Shown piece by piece: positions 54,440 to 64,000 of a stretch of 64,000 nt of DNA (position 1 is its first letter; each line of letters begins with the position of its first letter). The position numbers and the translations under genes are program-made. The notes under the pieces are model-generated. The model saw only the letters and a program-made list of their open reading frames with translations. It was not told the DNA's origin and ran no database searches. The stretch is from Alligator mississippiensis (Eukaryota > Chordata > Crocodylia > Alligatoridae): contig NC_081826.1 of assembly GCF_030867095.1 (NCBI RefSeq), positions 37,550,001 through 37,614,000 on the forward strand, read 5' to 3'.

Positions 54440-55984
54440 GCCCGGCAGGCCCGGACGAGCTCCATCCGAGGGTACTGAGGGCACTGGCTGATGTCATTGC
54501 ACAGCCACTGGTGGTAATATTTGAACACTCGTGGCACACGGACCAGATCCCGGAGGACTGGAAAAGGGCCAATGTGGTCCCCATTTTCAAGACAGGGAGG
54601 AAGGAGGACCCAGGCAACTACAGGCCAGTCAGTCTCACCTCAATCCTAGGCAGTCTTTGAAAAAATTATCAAGGCTCACATTTGCGAGAGCCCGGCAGGA
54701 AAAATTATGCTGAGGGGAAACCAGCACAGGTTCGTAGCAGGTAGATCATGCCTGACTAATCTAGTCTCTTTTTATGACCAGGTTACAAAACGCCTGGACG
54801 CAGGAGTAGGGGTTGATGTTGTATACTTAGACTTCAGGAAGGCCTTCGATACAGTATCCCACACCATACTGGTAAACAAGTTAACAGGCTGTGACTTGGA
54901 TGACTACACAGTCCGGTGGGTGGCGAATTGGCTAGAGGGTTGCACCCAGAGAGTCGTAGTGGATGGGTCGGTATCGACCTGGAAGGGTGTGGGCAGTGGA
55001 GTCCCGCAGGCCTCGGTCCTTGGACCGATACTCTTCAATATCTTCATCAGCGACTTGGACGAGGGAGTGAAGTGTACTCTGTCCAAGTTTGCGGATGACA
55101 CAAAACTGTGGGGAGTAGTGGACACGTCGGAGGGCAGGGAACAACTACAAGCAGACCTGGACAGGTTGGACATATGGGTGGAAAACAACAGAATGCAATT
55201 CAACAAAGAGAAATGCAAAGTGCTGCACCTAGGGAGGAGAAATGTCCAGCATACCTACTGCCTAGGAAATGACCTGCTTGGTGGAACGGAAGTGGAAAGG
55301 GATCTTGGAGTCCTAGTGGACTCCAAGATGAACATGAGTCGGCAGTGTGACGAAGCCATCAAAAAAGCTAATGGCACTTTATCGTGCATCAGCAGATGCA
55401 TGACGAACAGATCCAAGGAGGTGATACTTCCCCTCTATCGGGCGCTGGTCAGACTGCAGTTGGAATACTGCATGCAGTTTTGGGTGCCGCACTTCAAGAG
55501 GGATGCGGATAACCTGGAGAAGGTCCAGAGAAGGGCCACACGTATGGTTAAGGGCTTGCAGGCCAAGCTCTATGAGGAGAGACTGGGGCACCTGGACCTC
55601 TTCAGCCTCCGCAAGAGACGGTTGAGAGGCAACCTTGTGGCTGCCTATAAGTTCATTAAAGGGGCACAGAAGGGAATTGGTGAGGTTTTATTCACCAAGG
55701 CGCCCCCAGGGGTCACAAGAAATAATGGCCACAAGCTAGCAGAGAGCAGATTTACACTGGACATTAGGAAGAACTTCTTCACAGTTGGAGTGGCCAAGGT
55801 CTGGAATGGGCTCCCAAGGGAGGTGGTGCTCTCCCCTACCCTGGGGGTCTTCAAGAGGAGGTTAGATAAGCATGTAGCTGGGGTCATCTGAACCCAGCAC
55901 TCTTTCCTGCCTATGCAGGGGGTCGGACTCGATGATCTATTGAGGTCCCTTCCGACCCTAGCATCTATGAATCTATGAATCTAT
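54440..55984 (+). mobile_element. CR1 LINE, 5' truncated, young
   Basis: Collinear with 61750-63296 and similar at most positions. It starts within the RT domain at AGPDELHPRVL and runs to the 3' tail ATCTATGAATCTATGAATCTATG. One frameshift near 54650, where GGTAAAGTC of the longer copy is GGCAGTC, breaks the frame. The endonuclease and N-terminus were lost at insertion. Confidence 0.9.
54707..55891 (+). pseudogene. CR1 ORF2 reverse transcriptase fragment
   Basis: 394 open codons give the RT palm and the C-terminal region. Motif A is YLDFRKAFD around residues 40-48. Motif B appears as GVPQAS at 98-103, where the usual Gly of GVPQGS is Ala. The catalytic FADD box is at 128-131. The conserved LGVLVDSKMNMS and EVVLSPTLGVFKRRL tail follow, to the natural stop. 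Upstream RT residues continue in another frame at 54440-54660. The start Met is only the first in-frame ATG and not a real start. Confidence 0.9.
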
Positions 55985-55989
55985 GCAAG

Positions 55990-58080
55990 AAGATTCAGAA
56001 ACAGACACGTCTTCAAAATGTATTTGTATCATTAGAAAGCCACACAGAGATACTTTTGATATCTCTCTTTGTCACCAGTCCCGTGAGATGCATTGTAGTC
56101 ATGCAAGAGGTAGGGTGGAAATGAGTGACATTTCATTATGATGCTTATTCTGAATGGATCACTAAGGGAAGGTAATTAATGGCTTGAGAATTACATTTAA
56201 ACATATGTTTGATACTTTTTCAAGTTAGGACAGAATTATACTACTTTACATTTTGATTAATTCTTTTAGCTTATAACTGGGTTCAGATTTGCATAAACTT
56301 CATAGTTCATGAAAATGTCTCACTGTGCTACAAAGATCAAAACATGAAAGCTGGGACATTTTTCCACAGTGTTGCCTTCAGTCTCCCATCTAATTTCCAT
56401 AGCATATTTGTCATTGTTAGAGAATATATGATGTGTTACCAGATCTATAATTAATGACAATTCAATAGAAGAGTGTCAGAAACCTGATGACTTCTCATTT
56501 ATTTGACATGTTAGTACTTCTGATAAAAATGGAAAGTCCTGACCCCAGTAGGATTTTTTTTTCACCATTGCATGGTTCTTTCTGCTCTAACTACCAGCTG
56601 GGTTAAAATGAAACTGCACAGATAATTCAGCTTTCACTTGACTCTTCTGGAGAAGGTTAAAATTGAGAACACACAAGCGTCAGAGTAAGGACCATTCATA
56701 CCTCTTTGTTGCTGTCAATGAGACTGTTGCTCTGCTATGCTTTTCCCAAGATGCTTATTTTGGGGGAGAACAAGGTTTTACATGGATGAGTTGGCATAAT
56801 TTAAGACAGAGAAGGGTGACATCTTAGTGGGAGAGGATGACTATTTCCCACTTTTGTTTACAATTAGTCAGAAGATGGTAGGGAAGAAAACTATGAAAGA
56901 AAAAAAGATAATTTGTTTTTGCTGTTATGTTTTAGGCCCAAGAAGCAAAAGCCACATAAAAAAAAGGTCACAGATCTGTCCAAAGAAAAATACAAATGCT
57001 TTTAGATACATTGGAGACTTCTGCCCCATCACTTCACAAGTCCTGGTCAGACAGGACAAACCATGATATATTTACCTCTGCTTTGCATACCAGTGCAAAT
57101 TACACGGGGATCAGGAATGGACAGGCATATGGCTATCCCAAAGCAGCTCACATAGTAGATTGCTAGTGCTGTGCCGCACTTCTGGGTGTTAAGGGAGCAG
57201 GTAAAAGTTTGTTTGCCTTGAGCAAGCAAGCTGCCCCACAGTGGATGCAGATAGAAGAAACCAGAGTCAGTGTGGCATTTACTCCTAATTCTTCTATTAT
57301 ACATAAACAACTGGGTATATTTTGACTGGTTTTTTTCTCTCCATAGTCAATTTTTGCTTATTTTAATAGGCAGAGGCTCCAAGCTTTTTCATGGTAACCC
57401 TGCTTTTAGGCTTTTGACCCTGCTTTCAGTTGGCTTGTGACCCTGTTTCTGGTCCAAGCCTGACTGCTACAATTACATTCTTGTGGGGTTCATGACCCCA
57501 CTTGTTAAGAACCACAACTGCAGTTGACGTTCTGACCCTTAGTTTGAGAATGCTGCACTAGGGCTTGCTTTGGCAGGGAAAGTGACCAGAATAAGTGTTG
57601 TGGAATAAGCTGGTTCACAATACCAAACCCAAAATAGCTCCATGGGCAAGTACGGTAGTCTGAAATAAGTCACTTTTTTCTGAGGGAATGTGTTAGTGAG
57701 CCAATTATTCTGGAATGTGGTGACATTTATTCCAGAATAAAATTTATCTGGCCCCGAGTAAATAAACCTTCTAGTCCAGATGGTAAGGTCGATTTCATAA
57801 GCAAATCAATACACTACCATCCTGTTTGCTGGTGCAGACAGACAAGCAGAACTAAGGTGTGAACTTGGTAGATTTGTTTTAATATGGTGCCACTTTCAAA
57901 GCCTCCTTCTGACATATTCAGTACTAATACTTTTAAGCTTGCTTATCCAAAATGGAAACAAGCAATAATAAAAATGATATCCTGTTGTAACACAAAACCC
58001 CCTAGTTAACATGCACTCCATCTGTACGAATATTTATGGAGTACATGAGACTACATTACTGCTTCATCCAGTAAATGAAT
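55990..58080. other. Non-coding stretch with a possible decayed hAT MITE
   Basis: No gene recognised. 57365-57560 contains CTGACCCT/GACCCTG words and ends in AGTTTGAGAATGCTGCAC, vaguely like a decayed hAT MITE, but the ends cannot be fixed. Confidence 0.35.
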
Positions 58081-58085
58081 GACTG

Positions 58086-58167
58086 GGAATTAGGGTAGAA
58101 AGATATATCTAGATATATCTTTCTTCCAAAGATAGATAGATATAGTCTATCTTTCTACCCTAATTCC
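58086..58167. repeat. Perfect 20-bp inverted repeat with palindromic loop
   Basis: GGAATTAGGGTAGAAAGATA (58086-58105) is exactly complementary to 58148-58167. The loop holds further palindromes, including a TATCTAGATA core, so the region can form a cruciform. Family not recognised. Confidence 0.85.
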
Positions 58168-58169
58168 TC

Positions 58170-59250
58170 GATATATCCAAATTTACTGGCATACCTTTAT
58201 ATCTACTTATTTGATTTATATGCCACTCTATTTTTCATCCTGCAAATCCTGGCTATTCACAGTCCCTGTGTGCCCAGCTGTTCTCCATGTACTGGCACAT
58301 CCCAGAAGCCCTGCTCCAGCATTCTAGGCACAACAGGTTTCCTAAGAAGGAACTGGCAAAGCCCTGTGGGAGACCTCAATGGCAATTTTTTTTTATGTCA
58401 AACTCCTGGGGTTTTCTGATTCCCTTAGTATTGCCCCTGCTAGAATCACAGCCTACAGCAGCACTGGAAACCATGTTTCAGCCACTGTCTGTCCCAGGTG
58501 GCTGGAAACCAGCCAGGCCTATCAATCTGTACAGCATTGGGGGGGGGGGGGGGGGGGTCCTTCTAGATGAAAGGTACACGAGGAATGCACATGATTACTG
58601 ACTTTTTTATCTTTTTACTTTATCCTGATCTGTCACAAAGATCAAATGCTCTAACTGTGGTTGGCAAGTTCAGCTGTTTGCTGAAATATGGGCAGGCAGG
58701 GTATATTTTCTCCATGACCTCAGTGGTTTTCCTTGTCCCTTTCTGGGGCACTATGTAGGGCTGGTGGGTGTATTGTGAGGCAGAGGGGGTGGACGGTGTT
58801 ATTCCCTTTCTTCCCTATCCTGAGGTAAGACAGAGCACTCTGTAATGCCTGGGTGCTGTGCTCTGCCCTGCCTCCATCCAGTGCTTTCAGATACCCTTCT
58901 GCTTAGTTGTGCTCATGGTCTAATCAGGTCCTCACTGCTCTGCTGGGCTGGATGTGGCTTGCAAATCCTTGGAGCAATGGGCATAGGCAATTGGCTGCTC
59001 TGTTTTCAACTTAATCTCATCTCCTTTTAAATCCTTTTGTGAGACTTTTAACAGTAGCCTGAGGTGCTGACTGAGCCCAGGCAGAGAGTAGCTCACACAG
59101 AGGGAGCCAATATTGTGCCAAGCAGCCAGTGCCCAAATAATTCAACCTCATAGGATGGCTTTTATCTGTGATTCTTAAGCATGTGCTTATTTCTAGCAGA
59201 CATACTTGTCACCTTGTCAAAGAATTAGATCCAGGTTTGTTGTTAAATTA
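58170..59250. other. Non-coding stretch with a long G run
   Basis: No gene recognised. An uninterrupted run of about 19 G lies at 58539-58557. Confidence 0.4.
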
Positions 59251-59254
59251 GTGC

Positions 59255-59365
59255 TGAGGCCTCATCTAGACTGTGTCCAGTTTTAGATCTTGCATTTCAA
59301 GAACAATGTGGACAGATTAGAAAGAGTGCAGTGGATAGAGACAAAAATAATTAGAGGCCTGATGA
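59255..59365 (+). mobile_element. Old CR1 fragment, left half of an interrupted copy
   Basis: GTGTCCAGTTTTAGATCTTG, then AGAACAATGTGGACAGATTAGAAAGAG and AAAATAATTAGAGGCC (split here), is the CR1 segment encoding VQFW..LH.KNNVDRLERVQ..KIIRGL. It stops abruptly and resumes at 59801 after a second CR1 insertion. Confidence 0.75.
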
Positions 59366-59800
59366 TTTATGCTTCTGCTGGGCTTTAAACCCAGAGGTTC
59401 CTGGCTAGAGGGTCTTGTCCCTCTGCTCAGGGTCAAACCAATCGCATATTTGGGATCAGGAAGGAATTTTACCCAGTGGCCAGACTGGTACAGACTATGG
59501 GGGTTTTTGCATTCCTCTGTCAATGGGCAGTGTGGGTCTCTTCCTTGGGTCTCTCAAGCACATTTTAACAACCTTTGCAGCAGGAGGAAATTGGGCAGCA
59601 TGATCCCCCTGCTTTACCGTGGCAGATTAGAGTGTTATGTCTTGTGGTTGTGTCAGGGTTAACTATGTAGTTTTGCCAATAGGTTAGGCAATGGATTTGC
59701 ATAGAATGGTTTGGATAGAGATGACCCTGGCTCAGGCATGGGGTTGGACTAGATGACTTCTAGAGATTTCTACCAAACCTGCTTCTCTATGATTCTATGA
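59366..59800 (+). mobile_element. CR1 3' UTR fragment inserted into an older CR1
   Basis: Collinear with 20105-20575 and with the reverse complement of 37628-38090. It has GGTTCCTGGCTAGAGGGTC, CAGGAAGGAATTTTACCC and GGGGTTGGACTAGATGACTT and ends CTCTATGATTCTATG. It lies between two halves of another CR1. Confidence 0.8.
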
Positions 59801-60184
59801 AAAAGGCTGAAAGAACTAGGGTTATTCAGTTTGAATGAATGAATCTATGAGTTTGGAGAAGAGAAGACTGAAGCAGGATTATAGAGAGGATGGAGATAGA
59901 CTTTACTCTGTGGCTGTAAGGGACAGGACTAGGAACAGTGGTCTGAAACTGCAGCAGAGGAATTTTAGGTAGGAGATTAGGAGGACCTGTCTAACTATGA
60001 GAATGGTCAAATAGTGGCTAACTAAAGAAGTTGTGGAATTTCTATCCCTGGAAATTTTCAAGACCAGTTTAGATGGACAGTTGAATGGGATAGTTTAGAT
60101 AGGGATGATCCTGTCTGGAGCAGGGGGCTATACTAGGTGACTTTGTAAGGTCCCTTCCAATGCTACTTTCCCATGATCCTATGA
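59801..60184 (+). mobile_element. Old CR1 fragment, right half of an interrupted copy
   Basis: Continues from 59365: AAAGGCTGAAAGAACTAGGG corresponds to the RLRELG segment. It then runs through the CR1 C-terminus and a 3' end with GATAGGGATGATCCTGTC and GGTCCCTTCCAATGCTA, closing in CCCATGATCCTATGAA. Several stops are present. Confidence 0.75.
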
Positions 60185-60200
60185 ACAAGACTATTTTACA

Positions 60201-60260
60201 TTCCCAGCCATTCATATTATACTCAGTCTTTCCCAGCCATTCATATTATACTCAGTCTTT
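60201..60260. repeat. 29-bp tandem duplication
   Basis: The block starting TTCCCAGCCATTCATATTAT and continuing ACTCAGTCT occurs twice, at 60201 and 60230. Confidence 0.85.
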
Positions 60261-60702
60261 TAACTTTTCATTGGTTGAATCCCATCTCAGCTTTGCCATT
60301 ATCTTGCCCAAGAATTATGTCAGGCTATAAATTCCCCCTGGTCATCCAATGAATGTGACCCAACCTAACAGTATTCCAGTCCCCCAGCATTTCCTCAGGA
60401 AACGGAGTTTGACAAAACATGAAAATCAGTGAGCCTGAATCCTTCTCAGCCAATGCTTTATGGAGCATGGGGAACAAGCAGGATGAACTAGCGCTCCTGC
60501 TTGCACTAAACACCTATGACTTAGTGGGGCTAACAGAGACCTGATGGGATTCATCCCATGACTGGGCGGTACATATTGAGGGCTATAGATTGTACAGAAA
60601 GGACAGGTCGGGGAAGAAAGGGGGGGGGTTGCACTTTATGTCAGTGAGCAATATACATCAACCCTCATCAAGACAGAATCCGAGGTTGAGGAAGTAGAAG
60701 GA

Positions 60703-61092
60703 TTGTGGGTTAGGCTACATGGGGGGCAAGGAGAAAGGGATTTGGTGGTAGGGGTCTGCTACAGACCCCCACACCAAGGGGAAGAAATAGATGCGGGGCT
60801 CCTGAGGCAACTCTCGGAGACCATAAAAGCTAAAGAGGCGGTAGTCATGGGGGACCTAAACTACCCGGACATCTGCTGGGAGACGCAGACAGCAAGGTCC
60901 CATCGCTCACGCAGGTTTCTAACCTGTGTACAGGACCTCCACCTGACACAGGAGGTACATGGTCCCACTAGGGGGAATGCCATACTGGATCTGGTATTGG
61001 CAACAGGGGATGACATGATAGGGGACCTCCAGATCGGTAGCCATTTGGGAGACAGTGATCACCTAATAATAGAATTCAACATAAGACGTTGA
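60703..61092 (+). pseudogene. CR1 ORF2 endonuclease domain, C-terminal part
   Basis: 129 open codons encode the second half of an apurinic-type endonuclease. VCYRPPHQGEE is followed by VVMGDLNYPDICWE (Asp 51 and Asn 53 of the conserved GDxN motif) and by the terminal GDSDHLII motif (Asp 119-His 120). These residues act in target-DNA nicking in CR1-type elements. The N-terminal half lies upstream in another frame. The segment ends in a TGA within what should be continuous ORF2, and the same frame continues through 61093-61275 to the RT. Confidence 0.85.
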
Positions 61093-61449
61093 TTGGGTAA
61101 GGTAACTAGTAGGGTGAAAGTGCTAGACTTTAGGAAAGCTGATTTAAATGAACTCAGGCGATTAGTCAAGGACGCACTGCAGAGTAGGAGTTTTGAAGGG
61201 ATGGGAGCCCAAGAAGGCTGGCTGTGCCTTAAGGAAACGATCCTTCGGGCACAAAGCAAGACGATCCCCGAGTGAGGCAAAAAAGGGAAAGGGGTCAGGA
61301 GGCTTCCATGGCTGACCAGAGAAATCCAGGGCAGCCTAAGGGCCAAAAGGGGAGCACATAAAAAGTGGAAACAGGGTGAGATCACTAAAGATGAATATAC
61401 CTCCTCTGCTCGTGCTTGTAGGGAGGCAGTTAGGCGGGCCAAAGCTACC

Positions 61450-63201
61450 ATGGAGCTGAGGATGGCAACCCAAGTAAAAGACAACAAGAAATTGTTTTTT
61501 AGATATATTGGGAGTAAAAGGAAGGCCCAGGGAGGAATAGGACCCCTGCTAAATGGGCAGAAACAATTGGTGACAGATAGGGGGGACAAGGCTGAACTCC
61601 TCAACGAGTTCTTTGCGTCAGTGTTCCTAAGTGAGGGGCACGACAAGTCTCTCACTGGGGTTGTAGAGAGGCAGCAGCAAGGCGCCAGACTTCCATACGT
61701 AGATCCTGAGGTGGTGCAGAGTCACTTGGAAGAACTGGATGCCTTTAAGTCGGCAGGCCCAGATGAGCTCCATCCGAGGGTGCTGAAGGCACTGGCCAAC
61801 ATCATTGCAGAGCCACTGACGGGAATATTCGAACGCTCGTGGCGCACGGGCCAAGTCCTGGAGGACTGGAAAAGGGCTAACGTGGTCCCCATTTTCAAAA
61901 AGGGGAGGAAGGAGGACCCGGGCAACTATAGGCCAGTCAGTCTCACCTCCATCCTTGGTAAAGTCTTTGAAAAAATTATCAAGGCTCACATTTGTGAGAG
62001 CCCGGCAGGGCAAATTATGCTGAGGGGAAACCAGCAAGGGTTTGTGGCGGGCAGATCGTGCCTGACCAATCTAGTTTCTTTCTATGACCAGGTTACGAAA
62101 TGCCTGGACACAGGAGGAGGGGTGGATGTCGTATACTTAGACTTCAGGAAGGCCTTCGATACGGTATCCCACCCCATACTGGTGAACAAGTTAAGAGGCT
62201 GTGATGTGGATGACTGCACAGTCCGGTGGGTGACGAATTGGCTAGAGGGTCTCACCCAGAGAGTCGTGGTGGATGGGTCGGTCTCAACCTGGAAGGGTGT
62301 GGGCAGTGGGGTCCCACAGGGCTCAGTCATTGGACCGATACTCTTTAATGTCTTCATCAGTTACTTGGACGAGGGAGTGAAATGTACTCTGTCCAAGTTT
62401 GCAGATGACACAAAGCTATGGGGAGAAGTGGACACGCCGGAGGGCAGGGAACAGCTGCAGGCAGACCTGGACAGGTTGGACAAGTGGGCAGAAAACAACA
62501 GGATGCAGTTCAACAAGGAGAAATGCAAAGTGCTGCACCTAGGGAGGAAAAATGTCCAGCACACCTACAGCCTAGGGAATGACCTGCTGGGTGGCACAGA
62601 GGTGGAAAGGGATCTTGGAGTCCTAGTGGACTCCAAGATGAACATGAGCCGGCAGTGTGACGAAGCCATCAGAAAAGCCAATGGCACTTTATTGTGCTTC
62701 AGCAGATGCATGACGAATAGGTCCAGGGAGGTGATACCTCCCCTCTATAGGGCGCTGATCAGACCGCAGTTGGAGTACTGCTTGCAATTCTGGGCGCCAC
62801 ACTTCAAGAAGGATGTGGATAACCTGGAGAGGGTCCAGAGAAGGGCAACTCGTATGGTCAAGGGCCTGCAGACCAAGCCCTACGAGGAGAGACTAGAGAA
62901 ACTGGACCTTTTCAGCCTCCGCAAGAGAAGGTTGAGAGGCGACCTTGTGGCTGCCTTTAAGTTCATCACGGGGGCACAGAAGGGAATTGGTGAGTATTTA
63001 TTCACCAAGGCGCCCCCGGGGGTTACAAGAAACAATGGCCACAAGCTAGCAGAGAGCAGATTTAGATTGGACATTAGGAAGAACTTCTTCACAGTTCGAG
63101 TGGCCAAGGTCTGGAACGGGCTCCCAAGGGAGGTGGTGCTCTCCCCTACCCTGGGGGTCTTCAAGAGGAGGTTAGATGAGTATCTAGCTGGGGTCATCTA
63201 G
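61450..63201 (+). CDS. CR1 ORF2 reverse transcriptase segment, open over 583 codons
   Basis: The RT copies the element's RNA at a nicked genomic site. Visible in order: an N-terminal AELLNEFFASVF region (~50-60), SAGPDELHPRVL (~99-110), NYRPVSLTSI, motif A YLDFRKAFD at residues 229-237 with catalytic Asp 231, motif B GVPQGS at 287-292, the catalytic FADD box at 317-320, LGVLVDSKMNMS, and the CR1 C-terminal tail ending FKRRLDEYLAGVI at the natural stop. All catalytic motifs are intact. The Met at 61450 is simply the first ATG after an in-frame TGA; frame 1 continues upstream into the endonuclease. The protein cannot be made as a whole because of the upstream breaks. Confidence 0.9.
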   Translation: MELRMATQVKDNKKLFFRYIGSKRKAQGGIGPLLNGQKQLVTDRGDKAELLNEFFASVFLSEGHDKSLTGVVERQQQGARLPYVDPEVVQSHLEELDAFKSAGPDELHPRVLKALANIIAEPLTGIFERSWRTGQVLEDWKRANVVPIFKKGRKEDPGNYRPVSLTSILGKVFEKIIKAHICESPAGQIMLRGNQQGFVAGRSCLTNLVSFYDQVTKCLDTGGGVDVVYLDFRKAFDTVSHPILVNKLRGCDVDDCTVRWVTNWLEGLTQRVVVDGSVSTWKGVGSGVPQGSVIGPILFNVFISYLDEGVKCTLSKFADDTKLWGEVDTPEGREQLQADLDRLDKWAENNRMQFNKEKCKVLHLGRKNVQHTYSLGNDLLGGTEVERDLGVLVDSKMNMSRQCDEAIRKANGTLLCFSRCMTNRSREVIPPLYRALIRPQLEYCLQFWAPHFKKDVDNLERVQRRATRMVKGLQTKPYEERLEKLDLFSLRKRRLRGDLVAAFKFITGAQKGIGEYLFTKAPPGVTRNNGHKLAESRFRLDIRKNFFTVRVAKVWNGLPREVVLSPTLGVFKRRLDEYLAGVI

Positions 63202-63299
63202 ACCCAGCACTCTTTCCTGCTTATGCAGGGGGTCGGACTCGATGATCTATTGAGGTCCCTTCTGACCCTAACATCTATGAATCTATGAATCTATGACTC

Positions 63300-64000
63300 T
63301 TAGGTTGAAGTGTTCTGTGCTGGATTACTTTAAAAAGTATTATGTCTGGCTCCAGCTTTCAGGTGACAGCAATCCAGCCTGCCCTGAAGCAAAAACCCCA
63401 AAAGGGATGTAGCTGCAGATCTCAGAGTGAGACAGCAGAGATGGTGACTTCTGAGGAAACATAGGCTCCTTTCAGAGCCATATGATTGACAAGCCACTAT
63501 GGCAAAAGAGTCTTTCCCTTACTTGTGAGAACTCATAATACAGAGACAAGATCTCCCTGGCTGAATGAAGAGCCAGAACCTCAGCCATAGTCTAATGCAA
63601 AGAGCCTCATTAGACTTTCAGTTTTGCCAATCCCAGGCATTCAGAACCCATGAGCTCAGGTCCAAACCTTTTACTAGATTTGTCTGATGCAAGTAGCATT
63701 ATTTTTAACACTACATATTAGATCCTTTCTATTTGCTTTCTGGTTTCTGAACCAATCAGTTGCACTTTGTAATGTTTTCCAGGTTCTCCCTCCAGTCAAG
63801 ATTTGAAACTTGTTTGTTTTTTTTAACTGCATTTTTATGCATGCAACATGCCACCAAATAAGATATGCATCTTGTTTTTGAAAGGCAGAAAGAAAAAAAA
63901 AGATCTTTCCTTGAAAATACTGGTAAGTATCAGTAAATAACTGTAACTAAATAACAGCAACTGGGGAGCCCCGCATGCATATTGTGTTGCTGCTTATGCA
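63300..64000. other. Non-coding stretch, nothing recognised
   Basis: No gene or repeat recognised up to the window end. Confidence 0.4.

Larger units (their letters stand above)
60385..63296 (+). mobile_element. CR1 LINE, long copy with endonuclease and RT
   Basis: The longest retroelement in the window. It begins near the N-terminal end of the AP-type endonuclease (WSMGNKQDELALLLAL, about 60460-60510), runs through the RT and ends with a short 3' UTR and ATCTATGAATCTATGAATCTATG. The 5' UTR and ORF1 are absent, so the copy is 5' truncated; the exact left edge is uncertain. ORF2 is damaged by a stop at 60542-60544, a frameshift in the G run near 60622-60630, and TGA stops at 61090-61092 and 61273-61275. 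The 3' UTR is nearly identical to that of the 54.4-kb copy, which suggests recent activity of the subfamily. Confidence 0.9.

Overview
The window looks like intergenic or intronic DNA of a sauropsid vertebrate, most likely a crocodilian, with a turtle as the alternative. It is AT-rich and poor in CpG. I see no confident host protein-coding gene, rRNA gene or functional tRNA gene. The repeat mix supports the assignment: CR1 LINEs of several ages whose 3' ends carry the octamer tail (ATCTATGA)n, an L2-like LINE, Penelope-like elements with hammerhead-type motifs, several hAT families, short elements with 3-bp target duplications, Helitron-like elements, and retroviral LTRs. Birds generally lack this DNA-transposon diversity and mammals lack these CR1s. 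The species call is inference.

Layout. 1-0.77 kb: right part of an inverted-repeat element cut by the window edge. 0.8-13.6 kb: mostly single-copy-looking sequence with a hAT-like element, a TA-flanked element, a tRNA-like remnant and a G-rich tract. 13.6-18.5 kb: two Penelope-like remnants, an inverted-repeat element and a 2.2-kb TIR element flanked by TAT. 18.6-20.6 kb: an old CR1. 20.6-26 kb: GC-rich repeat, a Helitron-like element, a tail-to-tail pair of LTRs and short TIR elements. 26.4-29.5 kb: an L2-like LINE split by two TIR elements, one of which holds a CR1 fragment. 30-32.1 kb: two hAT elements and a CORE-SINE. 34-39.2 kb: an inverted-repeat Penelope-like element, a Helitron-like element, another TIR element, a reversed CR1 tail and a hairpin-rich element. 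39.2-46 kb: largely single-copy, with one weak exon candidate. 46.2-49.3 kb: remnant of a non-CR1 LINE and hAT elements. 50.2-51.2 kb: a solo LTR with a perfect 6-bp duplication. 52.1-53.3 kb: a hAT element. 54.4-63.3 kb: two young CR1 copies, with an older CR1 interrupted by another CR1 between them.

The coding potential is almost entirely reverse transcriptase and endonuclease of retrotransposons, all broken. The best preserved is the CR1 at 60.4-63.3 kb, whose RT keeps its catalytic motifs over 583 codons. The non-autonomous elements encode nothing; they were presumably mobilised by transposases located elsewhere.

The most informative results are target-site duplications readable by eye for about a dozen elements, a three-level nest that orders insertions in time, a Penelope-like inverted repeat whose two hammerhead-type cores have decayed in complementary ways, and an inverted LTR pair. 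I did not find a convincing wholly new biological system. All family names come from pattern recognition, not from a database search.
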